This document shows positions 21,912 to 35,035 of a stretch of DNA of 64,000 nucleotides, in pieces. The notes under the pieces were generated by a model. It did not search any database. It had not been told where the DNA came from and saw nothing but the letters and a program-made list of their open reading frames with translations. The stretch covers positions 65,936,946-66,000,945 of the forward strand of contig NC_079147.1 in NCBI RefSeq assembly GCF_945859685.1, read 5' to 3'. Position numbers and translations under genes: made by a program. The stretch is from Eupeodes corollae. Its lineage: Eukaryota > Arthropoda > Insecta > Diptera > Syrphidae. How positions within the stretch are numbered: the stretch's first letter is position 1; every line of letters begins with the position of its first letter.

Positions 21912-23166
21912 CACAGTGCGGCGACAAGTGGAAGAAATTAAAAAAAAAAGTTTTCCAAAATTTTGTTACAAGTATGCCAAATTTATGTTAACAAGTCTGA
22001 ATAAGTAAACCAACATTTTATTTATGATAAAGTCCACTCTTGTGTTGTTAGAGAGCCTCAGAGAACCCGCACAATTAAAGAGTTAGTGAGAGTAAGATTT
22101 ATGGCGGTTTAAATAGCGTTGCGCTAATGAGTTAAAAACAAAACCGACAACTTGCACTTTTTCGTGCCACAGGTGTTTTTTTACGAATATTTTTTTCAGA
22201 ATGTGTTCAAACAGGGAGCTTTTTAACGTATGGAGTTCCAACTCAACTGCACGAGTGCTCGGTGTTTTGCAGTTAATTAAGGTAAAATTAAATAAACCAG
22301 ACTTTTTGGAGCCTGAAGATAAAAAAATATTTACGAGACATGCATCAACAATTTGCTCAGAAATTATTAATAACCTTCAGAAAATGGAGGGTTCAAGGAG
22401 AAGAAAACAAAACTCTTTTCCAGATTGAAAAGAAGCGTATACAAGCCGAATTCAAATCGAAAATGGGACTAACTGTTGACCAACCGAAGCAAGGTCATGG
22501 GTCATCAAACGATGGTAACACTGCTCGGACATTCTTTTCTGATCCACAGAAAAGTTCCGAAATAACAAAAATCGACCAAAATTTGATCCAAAAATTAAAT
22601 ATCATTTTACGAGTAATGGCAACAGGAATTGACATCAATTTCGATAAATTTAATATACTAATTTGTGAAACAAGAGAAATGTATTTGGATCTTTACGGAT
22701 GGTACTATATGCCCTGTACATTGCACAAACTATTTTTTCATAGTATAGATGTCATGAAAAGTTTTCACATACCAATCGGGCAACTGTCTGAAGAAGCTCT
22801 TGAAGGCTTGCACAAAACTTTCCCCCGGACTAGGCTTAATCATGCAAGAAAATCCTCAAGAGCTAACAACTGTAAGGACGTTATGAACCACTTACTACTT
22901 ATGTCAGACCCGTACCTTTCTTCTCAAAGAAAATTTAAAAGAAAACCCAAAATATACGATACTGATATCAAAAAATATATCATTGATTATCATGACGACC
23001 AATCATCTTCTTCTGATGAAGATAATTGAAGAACCTCTTTTTGTTTCTCTTGTATCTATTACTTAAGCCCATAAAATGAACAAATAAATATGAAAATAAT
23101 ATGCTTACTAAAATTATGTGTTTTTTTTATTTTTTTTCCGAATTCCCATACATTCAACGCACTGTG
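21912..23166 (+). mobile_element. Transib DNA transposon (RAG1-related), internally deleted, 1255 bp
   Basis: Both ends begin with CACAGTG, the consensus V(D)J heptamer: left at 21912-21918, right at 23166-23160 on the other strand. On each side a 23-base spacer is followed by an A-rich nonamer, AAAAAAAAG (21942-21950) and AAAAAAATA (23136-23128, minus). The flanks are the 5-base duplication CGGCG (21907-21911 and 23167-23171), the length known for Transib. The host hAT sequence reads across the site once the element and one CGGCG are removed. Inside is only the C-terminal third of the transposase. Confidence 0.87.
22340..23029 (+). pseudogene. Transib transposase C-terminal fragment
   Basis: A 229-codon open frame whose residues from about 32 on are Transib/RAG1-like: GLTVDQPK...NDGNTARTFF (43-66), WYYMPCTLHKLFFH (121-134), IPIGQLSEEALEGLHK (144-159), HARKSSRANN (168-177) and LLLMSDPYLSS (185-195). 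SEEALE lies where RAG1 carries its third catalytic acidic residue (Glu962). The parts that would hold the first two catalytic Asp residues and the Zn-binding region are absent, so the product cannot act alone. The first about 30 residues and the ATG may not be original. An acidic Ser/Asp tail closes the frame. Confidence 0.78.
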
Positions 23167-23990
23167 CGGCGCCTGCCGCAGAAGATGAGGTCTCTTGAAA
23201 TCGATTTGTTTGCAACATTTTTGAACGATATCTTGGAGCGATTCAACGCTACAAACAAGATGTTACATTACCCGAAAATGATTCTTGAATCGGCAATGCG
23301 TGCACTACAATCATTGAAATCATTCGTGGATTCCAAACGTAATTATTTTGATAAATACGAGGAAGCAGCCAAAAAAATATTCCATACTGATGAATATGTA
23401 CAATAAGGCACCAGTACTAGAAAGAGAAATGTGAGGTTGAATCTACTCGATAACGGGAAAGCACAAGACTCAAATCTGTCACCCAAGGAAAAATAGAAAG
23501 TATCCGCCTTTATCCCAGTGATTGACCAGCTATCCGTTTCTCTTACTGAAAGATTGCATGCCTATGAAGCTGTACGTTCTCGATTTGGATTCCTGAATCA
23601 CATCGAGAAGATGGATGCTAAAAATTTGCACGCTGCAACAAAGTGTATCCGGATGATTTAGAGCCTAGTCTTGATAATGAGTTGGTTTAATTTGTGTCTT
23701 TGACTGACTCATACAAAAAGGAAAAGAACTATGGAACAGATCAGTCGCCGGAACTATTTTACTACCAAATTCTCGAAAATCAAAATTTCAGAGCTACATT
23801 CCCAAACCTCAAAATTGCATTGAGAATGTATTTGGCTTTGATGGTAACAAATTGCACTGGAGAGCTCTCATTCTCAAAAATGAAACTTATAAAAAAAAGA
23901 ATTCGAACCATGAAGCGGCCCTGCCAACATAACATAACTTGTATCTACGAAATGCTTTTGAAAACAATCAATCACATATGAACCTATTGA
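23167..23990 (+). pseudogene. hAT transposase relic, 3' piece with dimerisation region
   Basis: Frame 23161-23406: FLNDILERFNATNKMLHYPK and LKSFVDSKRNYFDKYEEAAKK, typical of ZMYM1-like hAT transposases. After stops the frame resumes at 23694-23981 with FPNLKIALRMYLALMVTNC and GELSFSKMKLIKKRIRT, the C-terminal hAT dimerisation motif. It is non-functional. It borders a hairpin-ended element at 24048. Confidence 0.8.
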
Positions 23991-24047
23991 TACTACCGTT
24001 CTTCATGATACAAGATATTTATTAATCTGACAATTTATGAACATTTT

Positions 24048-25115
24048 TAACTTCCCATAGGAAGTTATTGTAATGGGTCCGATTTGTCAAATTAAAAATT
24101 TTGACATTTCTCGACGTTTTAAGGTCCCTAGAGTCGAAATAAAAGATTTTTAGAGAGATGTCTGTGCGTGCGCGTGTACGTACGTTTGTACGTCCGTACG
24201 TTCGCGACGTTTTTTTCGTCGTCCATAGCTCAAGAACCAGAAGAGATATCGACTTCAAATAAATTTTGTTGTACAGATAATAAGGCAGAAAGATGCAGAA
24301 AGGGCTCTCAAGAAAATTGCGTTGCGTTTTTTTAATATAGCAGTTTGAAAAAAAGGTGAAAATTTTGGTTAACCCTAAATATCTTACGAACCAAAAACGC
24401 TAGAGACTTGAATTAAATTTTATATAATATATTGTAACGTGAAAAAAAACATGTATATTTTTTAAAAAAATCAATAGAACTTTTTTTTTATAAATCAAAA
24501 AAACTGAAAAAAAAAATTTGTCACCTCAACAATTTTATGACTGAAACATGATTTCATCTCCAAAACAATTGTGTGCAACGAAGAATAATGTTTTTGACAT
24601 CTGATAAAATTTTGAGAAAAATCGAATTAACAGTTTTTTTTATAAAAAATAAAAATCTAAAACAAAACATTACTCAAAGTTCGTAAAAATTGAATATCGA
24701 TTCAAATATCTTTTCAAAATCTTGAAATTTAGGCTTTAAGCTTATTTTATCTTGTAAGAAATATTGTTTTCAACATTTCAAAAAATTTTGAGAAAAATCG
24801 AATTGACAGTGTTTTTACAAAAAACAAAAACCTAAAAATTGGTAAAAATTTATTTCGGCTCAAATAGCTTTTCAAAAATTAAAAATATTGGCTTCGAACT
24901 TATTTTATTTCACAGAAAATATTCTTTTCGATACTCAGTAATTTTTATATAAAAATCCAACAGTCCGTTTTTTCATAAAAAATAAAATCTACAAAAAATA
25001 GTACGCAAATTTGGAAAAAATTGATACGAGTACATATAGGAAAACTTTTAAGCAAGACAAATCGGCAGACGGGATGGGAAGTTATCAGTGTGGGTCGCAT
25101 TCCAGCCGCTTTTTG
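24048..25115 (-). mobile_element. Hairpin-ended AT-rich element, short complete copy
   Basis: It runs from the right-end hairpin (24048-24067) to the left end (…GGTCGCATTCCAGCCGC with a T run, about 25115). The inner inverted repeat is at 25074-25084. It has fewer tandem units than the 5016 copy. An ACGT-rich run lies at 24173-24205. Confidence 0.75.
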
Positions 25116-25119
25116 TAAT

Positions 25120-26300
25120 CATGTTTTCTACTAATGAAGAGGAGCTGTTTTAATACGTTTAAGCAAAATTTTATTGTTCGGTTTGCTAATGTTGAACTGT
25201 AAGCAATTTTTGGTACTCCAGGTTGAGAAATTGTCAAGATCTGTTTGAGGTGTGATAAGCCTTTATGAGTTGCAATAGTTTTGAAAAATTTTGGGATCAT
25301 CAGCGTAAAGGGATGTTTAACAATGTTTAAAGACCCATGTCAGTGTCATTAGTTGTAAGCATAAATACGAAAGGGACTAAATAACTACCTTGGGGAACAC
25401 CAGAAGTGGTTAAAATTGGTTTGGAACGAGCAGATCTAAATTGGACATAATATTCACTATTTTCAAGGTAAGATTTAACCCATTTCAGGGAAAAAACTAA
25501 GGAGTAGAGTTTCAAGAATATATGATTATGAGAAGTTTTGTCAACTTAATTCCCGTTTTCAAAGGTTCTTTGGGTGAATGAAACAAAGTCTGTAAGGTTT
25601 CTGGTGGTAGATCTATTTTTTTAACAAACCGTGTTGTGCTAGGTTAGTTAGTGATCTGCATCGGAAGCTGATTTGAGAAAGTTAAACAATTCGTTGGTTG
25701 ATAGTTTATCACCTCCACTTTCTTTCCCTTCTTGTGAATAGGATTTATAAAAGATATTTTCCATATTTTGCGAAATGTTCCCTGAGATAAGGATAAATGA
25801 CAAATTTTTGATGGACGAGTTGAAAGAGAAAAGAAAATGGCAGGAAGACCATTGGGGCACGGAGCGAACTCATCATTAAGTTGAGAAAATTTGATTTCAA
25901 TGGCTAATGTAGAAATTGAATTTGGTAGGAATGGACTCAAGTGCATATAAGCAGCAAGTTACTTTAAGCAGTCAGGTGGGCATTGAGAACTTAATCGTAG
26001 GCTTTATGAAAATCATACACCATAGTTTGTGAATATTAAGTAACTTCTAGGCACGAGTTATGGTAGAACGTTGGTAGGGAGGGAGGGTGATAATTATCAA
26101 TAGCTGACAGAACTTAGCACCACTCACTTGGCTCAGGATTAAATCAGTTAAATGATCTACAAAAAGACATTCTATTGTTGAGAAGGGATTACTAGTGTAA
26201 TTTTATCATTAGCCTGATACTGTTAATTTAAGGTGTGGAAGGTTCCCAAAAAAACAAGATCTCTTGCATTTTGATAACTATTAGTTAGAGGGTTTTTTCT
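25120..26300 (-). pseudogene. jockey/I-like LINE fragment, reverse transcriptase part
   Basis: Minus strand: FINPIHKKGKK (about 25760) from the start of the RT, and further 3' KWVKSYLENSEYYVQFR and SGVPQGSYLVPFVFML (25515-25340), the B motif of non-LTR RTs. Several stops and frame changes break it. Bases 26130-26280 also match 34850-35010, a second fragment of the family. The catalytic YADD box was not found. Confidence 0.65.
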
Positions 26301-26411
26301 ACTTGTTTGAGAGGAGTTTTGAATACGAACGAAAAACGGAAAGAGGCCTATAGAATAGAACAAACAAAAATTACGCAGAATAATATGAGGGATCCAGCAG
26401 ATTTGCATATA

Positions 26412-26800
26412 TGCAGTGCCGTTCGAAAAATCTTGGTCAAACTTTCTTTTTGGTTTTTTTTTTCGAATTTTATCAAATGTGTTGAAATAAGAACATATTT
26501 TTTAATGAGGTTTCGTTTTATTATGCGGTTGAAATCGTTTTATCATACAATAAGAATTTTGAGATTTCTAAAATGGTCACGGAAGTAAAAAGTGATTCTA
26601 TGGAAAAACCAGTTTTTCAGGTACCTGCCTTATTTTTTAAGGTTTAAAGAAAAATACTTTGTTGGTGCAGGTTTTTTTTGTATTGCTTCTCAGAAACATG
26701 TTGTATCTAATTAATACTTCGTTGGACCTCCTGTTGCTTTTATTACGGCTGCACGCCGCGAGCCATTAAATGAGATAGGTTTTTCCATCTAAATTTATGT
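26412..26800 (-). mobile_element. Tc1-like transposon, 3' end
   Basis: On the minus strand the transposase end reads RAAVIKATGGPTKY-stop (about 26770-26720), a C-terminus typical of Tc1-like transposases. The element then runs to CAGTGCCGTTCGAAAAATC (plus strand, about 26415), which has the CAGTG start common to Tc1 inverted repeats. The 5' half is absent. Confidence 0.6.
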
Positions 26801-26989
26801 TATTATGCTGGAATCAGGATTTTGACTTATGTTTACATGATTACATCTTGAGATTTATGAAGATGAGCAATTAAAGACTTCCAAAGACAGTAGCGCTTCA
26901 AGTAATACGAACCAAACAAGTTGGTGTGCTGGTTGGATAAATTTGGCAACAGAATGTGGAATGGAACTTAACCTTTTGTGTAATAACCA

Positions 26990-27550
26990 GGTTGATTTAA
27001 AAGCTTCTTTTTAGCAGCTCATTTGCGCAGTGAACTGAAAACAACGAGAAAAATACTTGAATGACGCCACAGGATCTGCATACAGGCAGCTCTACTGTTA
27101 ACTAAATCACAACTTGGAAATTGCTGAAATTTCAATGAGGTTTAAATCGAGAGGTAAAGTTATGCAGCTGAATTTTATACCTCATAGAAATGACTTACCA
27201 ATTATATGCTCATTGTGCAATTTAAAGGAAAGGGAGGATGTTTTACACTTTGTCCAATTCTTAAAGAAATAAGAAGGAATGCTTTCGGTAGCGAAATACT
27301 GACGCAAAATCAAGTTATACTCTTGCTTAACAATATGAAGTTAAAAAATATAACAATTCTGCAGGCTAGCTCTTCTTTATAGAAGTAGAATTATAAATAA
27401 AATTTTTAAATATTTTATTGAGTTATGTTATATTTTTTACTACAAGGCAGACCACGGTAAAGCCATGCTTTTTTGTTTTTTGTTTGTAAACTTTATAAAA
27501 AATTGTAATTAACGTTATCAAAATAATTTATCTATCTATCTATCTATCCT
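26990..27550 (+). pseudogene. LINE 3' end with (TATC)5 tail
   Basis: A frame near 27125-27245 reads MRFKSRGKVMQLNF, then PHRNDLPIICSLCNLKERED and VLHFV, a C-terminal Cys/His motif seen at the ends of several LINE ORF2 proteins. About 280 bases of AT-rich 3' UTR follow, and the copy ends in five TATC units (27529-27548). Confidence 0.6.
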
Positions 27551-30500
27551 GTTGAAAACGAAAGTGCAAGTATCCCCAAAAAGCTCTAGCATCATGAGCT
27601 CTAATACGTTTTCCAGGACTCGAAGGTAACTTTTGCATTGACTTTGTATTCTAGATAGCTCATTCTACCTTTTTCATCACCATCATATCTTCAGTTTTTG
27701 GGGGCATCCGCAAAATACAATCTAAGCTAAGTCCTTCTTTCGGTTCTCTTCGCACAAAGACCCTCCAACATGGCGCTTGAATTTTGATTTTTCCTTAAAG
27801 ATGACATTGTAGGTAGGTAAAAATGGCGATCTCAAGGCAACCTAGCCTGAGATCCAATTAGCGCTGTAGTGTGCCGTTTTGATACCAAAAACTCGTTTGA
27901 CCTGTGATTGAAAGGGACAGATTTATAGAGAAGCTTCATAGCGATTATGTTAGAGCCATTTTGTCGCATTGAGAAAAAAGATTAGGTCTCTAATCTTTGT
28001 CTCAGATAGCTCATCAAGTTCGTGAAAGAATGGTTTACCAAAGTATTTCGTTCTAGTGTTTGCCCACTTTCTCTTTGGTCAAGTCTGTGGATGGTTCTAC
28101 GTTTGTCATGTCTAATTCGTCCATTTTATAAAAGTTTTTGAATATTGGTCCCACGAGTAGGTCGGAAAAAAAAGGTCAGCCCCGGCAGAGCCGATATGCC
28201 GGGGTAAGGCAAAAGATAAAACGGACCATGCCAAGGCATCCGAATGAGCTCGTTAGCGATTGGTTTGCCCCCCAGCCTTTCATTCTTCGGCACGGATTAT
28301 GTAAGACGCTCACAACACCACTGAAATTAGGGACCCCGTATCTATGGTCAAATTACATTGCTAAAGCTTGCTACTATTAAAGAGTAGGAAACTTCAGCAA
28401 TTCAATCTGACCTTAGCTGATCTCCATCTTGACAACGTGCAAGACAACTGTGGTGATCATTACCGCCCGGCACCAACTGGGAAGGTTTGAAACGAGGATT
28501 TTTGACAGGCGTGACATTGTTCCACTTCCAATTTAATTGCTTTGCGCCTAGAGAAATCTATTTTCCTTGACTCTTTTTGAAAGATCCGACCTTAGTACCG
28601 GCTTTAGTGCTCTAAGTCCAGCTTTCACGGGCCTTTTTCTCACTAAGCTTGACGAAATTACTTTGATGTAGTTCGACACAGATTTTTTTGCTGACGACTG
28701 TGCAACACCAAAAAACAATCTTCCACTGGGGTCGTCTTTTTTGGGCTCCCTGAGGCACAATATTTTTTCAAATTCCATACCTCAGTTTGTTGTGCTATAT
28801 TCAGTCTCTTAGAAATTTCATGTCTAGTCAAATTGACACAGACATAAAATATTCAACTTCCAGTGCAAAAAAACCCGTAGCGTTCCTAAACTCCAAGAAC
28901 TGATCTCGAAAAGGATACTAAAATGTTTGACCAAAATTTTTCCAACAGCATTGTATGTCAAGGTCTTTAATTTTTCCAACTCTTTCAAGATCGTTTACGT
29001 TACGTTTATACTAAATAGTGCTTCAAGCAATTTAGCATTATCAACCGAGCTCACAAAAATTATTATTGGACCGAAGAAAAATGACCACTTACGGCATTTG
29101 GTACTTTTGAGGTAATGTTTAACCACTATTTTGCACATTTCGGGCGGTATGTCAACCATAACGCGAATATGAATTTAGAGTTCAAAGATTAGGTTGTTAT
29201 TATTGTGAATGGTAACCATTAAACTATCATTATGAGACAGTTGAGTTTGACAGGTGTCAAATACCATCGCTACTTTCCATCACAAAATTAATTAACACGT
29301 ATTATTTTGATATAAATACATTTAAAACACTTGGATACACAATTGAATCAGTAACCCCGAACTTTTCAATAACTGTGTTTACATTTTCAGTTCAGGGTGT
29401 CAAAGCAATTACTTGATCTATAGATAAAGTATTCGGAACTAGAAGTGTCGCCAAGTTTTTAATATTTTAGTTATTTATATTGGTTAAATATTACATCATG
29501 AAAAATGTTACATTTTAAGTAGTTTAAGGTTACAAGTATTCAACTAAAAAATTAGTAAACAAAAATTAAATTGTGCATTAAGTTTTTACATTGAACTGAA
29601 CAAATAATTAAATTTCTTTAATAATTAAAGTTGATTTACGTAAAACACTGTTTTATTTTTCAATTCAATAGAAGGATCTACTTTAAACTTGTTCTTTACA
29701 ATCATAAGGCTAGAACTCACTCATCCGCGGATTCGTTCATTTCAATTTTTCTATAAAGAATATAGTTTATTTTGAAAAATTCCTTAATTTTTACTTCTAT
29801 CGAAAAATGTTAAAAGAAAAACCACATCTCGCTATGATAAAGATTAAAGTAAAAAAGAAAAGACTGGAGAAAAAACTTCAACTGACTAAACTATCTCTCG
29901 AACTCAAGTCACGTTTTACAGATTGCATGGAAGATGCAGTCAGAAAATATTCATTCAAACAACCAAAAAAATATGTAGTATAGAAAGGCTAAACTTTTTC
30001 ATACACTATCTTTCGTCCCGTCGCGTCCCGTCGTCCGATAAGACGACATCCTTTTTCCTTTATCCATATTCAAGTGCCAGAGAGTTGTATGTACGAGGTA
30101 CCAAACCCTGTTTATACATAGGTTTAGGTATTCGGTTGGTCTCCATACTTCTTGTTCTCGATTGGTTTGCCGGCTTGGTACTGTGCGGCTGGCGTACCGG
30201 CACGCCAAAAGTCCCAACTAGTGCTATAGTACTTCAACTTCAAACTACTAATAAATAAAACGAAAAGAAGGTTTTTCAGTTCTCAGAATCAAAAGACGAA
30301 TAGTGTGGAAAAAAAAACTAAATATTCTTTCAATTCGTGCGGATGCGGATATACTACTCGACTCGTAACTCGTAGGTCGTACGTTTTCAAAGGAAAATAT
30401 ACAACTTCAACTTCAAATCATGTTCATACACTTTTTATTTCTCCTTAGCCTCATTTCGTTTCGTTTAGTTAAGTCCTGTTTTTATTTTTTCCTTTTTTGT

Positions 30501-31650
30501 TAATTTTATATTTGGATCTTCCGCGTGCTGTTCTCTAAGTACCTTCACTTCACTTCTGCCAAATCCTGGGAGAGTCTATACTCTAAGTGTTGATAAGGCC
30601 CCACACTTTTTCTATCCTCCATTTCATACGAAACCAACCCGACAAGAATATGGAACAAGTCGAGCTTTCGGGAGATGGGTGGTTGGGAGAATATCCTTAC
30701 TCATCACTCCTTGTGATTTCAAAGACAAGCTTCGGATTTAAGTTTTTATCCTTTTTTCTTTATTGCACTTAAATGAAGGATGAAAAATAGATCCAAACCT
30801 ATAGGTGCAATCTTGTCCTAAATTCTGCTACACGTCCTTTTTAAGTGAGTATGTCGCTCGAGGCTCTTGATGTTAAAATCAAATCCTTCGAACTTTATGT
30901 AGTTTTTTCTTTCTTTTTAAAATTTAGTTCAGTAAGACTTTGGACTTCTCTTAGTACTTAAGAGAAATCTTTGCATATTGATACACTTTGTACATTTATA
31001 ATTTATATGGGTGGATTTTTGAAATTTTTAGAAGTTTTTCAAATTGGTTCATGTTGGAATATAACTTTTACTTGAAATATATATTGGTCCCTATTATTGG
31101 GCAAGTTTTTGAAGATTAAAGGTCGTCTAGAGGATTTGTGTACTCTCTTTTTTTAATTTTGTAAGTTTTCGTTTAATAATTTAGTAATTGGTGTCAATTT
31201 ACTTAAGGATCTATATACGACTAATGACACTGGTCGATGATGTTCTTATTTCTGTTAATCAGTTTATTTTCCGATAGACTTAAACGGCCATGATTCAAAA
31301 AGAATTGTATCCAAAATTATTCTATAGCGTTTTTCAAAATGATTGCTTTTAAGAATTCGGAAAAAACACCTACACATAATAAGGCTTTTTGTAGCTAACT
31401 ACCAGTTTCCCTTTTGTCCTATAGTTTCACGGCTTAGCATGTGCATCAAATTGCATTGCATTTTATAACTTATGTAATTGATACAGAAGCTACGTCGTTC
31501 GCCAACAGATAATTGAAAACAATTTTTACAGTTTTGGATCAACAGGGGCGGATTCGATTTAAATCACTATTAAGGCATAACACTTATTCGTATACATACT
31601 TCCAAACTATTTTAAACGTGTCAGCTGTTTTGAAACTAAGTGAAACTTAA
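27551..31650. other. 4.1 kb without a recognisable gene
   Basis: Bases 27560-28130 are moderately GC-rich and repeat-like but have no partner in the window. Bases 28145-28330 resemble 2118-2290. Minus-strand frame 28778-28548 (76 codons, Lys/Arg-rich) has no domain I recognise. Bases 28800-31650 look like AT-rich non-coding host sequence with simple-sequence patches (GTCGCGTCCCGTCG near 30015). Confidence 0.4.
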
Positions 31651-33790
31651 GTAGGTTAGGATTTCGATCCCTCACCATATACATATGCACATTCCTTTAT
31701 CGAAGCCCTAATCTAAACAGAGCGTCAACATCTCGTGAATTTTCCATCTAATGAATTGCTTCGCCCTATCCTCGCACTGAAATCATTTTATGGGTGATTT
31801 CAATATACACAATTTTTCATGGTGTCAACATTCGGGCCAGACAACACCCCAAGGAGTGTCTGCTGTGTTGAACCTCCTACTTGAATATCGGACGTGAAAG
31901 GTCTAGCAGAAAATACTTGTTTTTAACCTCTGACCCTGGTAAGTGCACTAATAGTGTTCTATCTCCTTTAGGTGCATCTGACCAATGTGTTATACCAACA
32001 AATGTCTTGTGTCAAAACTTTTCAGTTAGAGAAAGAGCTCCTAAGAAAACAGTTTGGCAGTACGAGAAAGATAACTGGGTACGCCAAACAATAGTGCAAT
32101 GTCCCGAGGCATTAAAAAAGCTTTGGTTATTCGTAAAAAATATGGGCAATTCTTCCTCCTCTTCGGTTACCACCCTCGTTGCCAATGATACTCCATTTGT
32201 TAGCTCTTTCAAGAAAACTTATCTCTTTGCGAAGCAGTTCGCAACCAATTCGACACTGACAGTGAGTCTTATGACTCTATGGGGCCAATCATTTTTCGCA
32301 CTCGTACTGTGGCGAGAGTCGTTAAGGATCTCAACATACATACATCCGCTGCTCAAGATGGTATCCCCGCTATTGTTCTGAAGAAGCTACATAATCTTTT
32401 CATCTGTCCTACTCTTAATATCTGGTTTTAACTGATGGAGAACAGCATTTGTCCAGTCCATACCCAAAAAAGGCGAATCTTCCTCTTTTTATAATTATGG
32501 ACCGATTGCACTTACGTCCCTTCTTTCTTTAGTCATGAAAACGCTGATTAATTTATCAGTTCAAGAAATATCTCTAATATCTAAAGTTTTTTAATGACCG
32601 ACAGTACGGCTTGGCAGTTATATGTAAATGGTAATCTTATGGTTCATCTCACCGAACAGTGGAGCAAATCTTTACATCGCTTTGGAGAAAGTAAGATTAT
32701 TACACTTGATATTTTTAAAGGATTTGAAAGGGTTGGCATCATGTTCACTTATTAATAATGCGTGCTTTCAGTTTTCATGAATCCCTGCTTCATTATTAAT
32801 TACCTTTCGGATAGGATGGCTTCAAGTCTGAAAACCACAAAACGAATGCTGGTGTGCCCCAGGGCTCTGTTTTATCTCCAACACTCTTTCTCATTTTTAT
32901 TAATCTCCTGCCTGTAACTTCTAATTCAATACAATACTTCGCAGACGATAGTACACTCAGCTTTTCATATTCGGTTTCACAATCACATCCCTCTGCTTCG
33001 GATGTGAAACTGCAACGATAAAATATGATAAGCTCATTAAATTCCGACCTAAACAGCATTGTACAATGAGGAAAAAAACTGAATTAATTCAATGCTTCGA
33101 AAACCCAATGCTGTCTTGTAACTTTAAAGCAAGCTATACTCCCCTTGCCCTTATCCATAAATGGCACTTGCATCAATGAGACTGAACATCTCGATATTTT
33201 CCGTATGAGTGTCACCAACCACCTCTTGTATAACGATCACATACGCGATGTAGCGGAAAATTCTGCAAGGTGTTCTGATCTAGCTGTTATCCACAAGACT
33301 TATATACGCCCAAAGCATGGGTATAACTCCCATATCTGGGCTGGTGCTCCTGCAACTTACTTAAGACTCTTGGACAGCATTGAACGTTAAGCATTTGAAT
33401 TAATTGGTGATAATACCATTATAGGATCATTTACGTCACTTAAACATCGTCGAAAAGTTTCTTGTCTCACCCTCTTTTACCGTTATTTTGACGGTTTATG
33501 ATCTAGAGAAATACCCAGCTCTATTCCTCCCCTTAAACCGCTCAACCGTAAAACTCGCGCTTCTAGCAATGCTCATCAGTATTCTCTCGAGCCCAACTTC
33601 GGTCTTACTGTCAAGAACAGATACTCAGATAGCAATACTTACCACACTCTGCCTTTCTCAGTCTTTACAATATTCAAGAACTAAAAATGAATGTGCACCG
33701 ACACCTCCTTTTAACTCCTTTTTACCTTTCCCATTGCGAACATTGTGTCTTAACATAATAAGGGTAGTAATATCATCTTAACAGTGCGCT
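31650..33790 (+). pseudogene. jockey/CR1-like LINE, decayed but spanning endonuclease to C-terminus
   Basis: Plus-strand landmarks in order: MGDFNIHNFSW (31790), the catalytic GDFN of AP-endonuclease-type LINEs; NAGVPQGSVLSPTLFL (32850) and YFADDSTLSFS (32936), the RT catalytic box; then the C-terminal region PKHGYNSHIWAGAP, LLDSIER and FTSLKHRRKVSCLTLFYRYF (33310-33495). There are many stops and frame changes. The last domain is repeated at 50645-51008. Confidence 0.77.
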
Positions 33791-34850
33791 TGTTATAAAG
33801 GAAACTAAATTCATGAAGTAATTTGTTTTAAAACTACTATTCTAAATCTTTGATGCTTACCTACAATTTTCTATTAAAATATTTCTAATATTTCATCAAA
33901 TGCTCGAAAAATGTTCATAATTTATAAGACTTCACCCGCTTTATACAAATCTTAAAGAAATGCTGAACTATTAATTCTGAAATGGTTCTTTACAGAAAAA
34001 TAAAGAATTGTTAGAAAGTTAAAAAAATTACGGAAACCGTCTTAACAAGGTCTATGAAATATATTGAAACATTATAGGAATAATATTGAAAACTTAAGCA
34101 GATAGTTTAAATCGAAGTTCGGATTCAAAATCAGCACTAAAATTGAACTCTAAAAGTATTTTCCAAAACCACGGAAGAGTAAAAGTCAAGATTTCAAAAG
34201 ACTAACGAGAGTTTGTTTTTTCCTGCGTAACACAAAAAAGTGTAATTTTGTCGTCCAGTGATTTAGGGTGAACAAAAATTGAAAATGGTCATTGGAGATA
34301 AACGTTTTGTATCCACACAATTTTAGAGTAATTCAGGATCTAAAAAATGCTGAAATAGTCTAAAAGACCAAATTATGTAATCATCAGTCCGATTATCGAA
34401 ATAATGTCCATTTGTTTGAATTCAATTGTTATAACCCTGCTTCTAATGCCTCACAAATTGATTGTTAAAAGAAAACCTCCCCTAATACGCATAATACGTG
34501 TACAATTTATGTCCACGTGTCAACGAGCAACAACAAGTGAGCACAAATTTATTCTTTTATTTAATAATGAGCGTATTGTCTGAACGGATAATTGGTTCTA
34601 ACATAGCATCAACAATTTCTAAAGGGCCACAAGAACTTGTTTCAAATAAAACCCCAATTTATTAAATTTTTCGTAAGTCGTTAGAGCGGTAGTTTTTAAT
34701 AATTTTGTTTAGCGAATTGAATTATACTCAAGCCTTGGACGTATATACATAAGTCTTGTAGATAACAGCCTGATCAGAAGGAAAACTTCTTACATCGCCT
34801 TAGAAAATCTCTTGCGTCATTTTTGGCGACATCAGTAGCAGTTGAACAGG
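33791..34850. other. Gene-free stretch
   Basis: AT-rich non-coding sequence. I see nothing in it. Confidence 0.4.
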
Positions 34851-35020
34851 CTTTTGAAAAATTCATATAATTTAGAATGCAATTTGGCTTAGGCTTGAAT
34901 TAGTTAGGTATAAGTTATCTACAAAAAGACAGCCTTTTGGCTAGGAGGGATTACAAGTTTAATTTTATCCGTGTTTGATACTGGTGTAAAAGGTTGAAAT
35001 ATCCAAAAATTAAAATTTCT
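34850..35020 (-). repeat. Fragment of the LINE family at 25120-26300
   Basis: The string ATCTACAAAAAGACA and the sequence around it match 26140-26280 in the same orientation, with about one difference in four bases. Confidence 0.5.
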
Positions 35021-35035
35021 TCAACTGGGTCGCAT

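Noticed and set aside
22201..22428. 75-codon frame at the start of the Transib element as part of its transposase
   Set aside because: It is in a different frame from the 22340-23029 frame and I could not match it to Transib/RAG1; it may be chance or replaced sequence.
29923..30258. 111-codon frame as a host gene
   Set aside because: No domain, no splice context, low-complexity stretches, and it does not resemble the codon usage of the protease exons.
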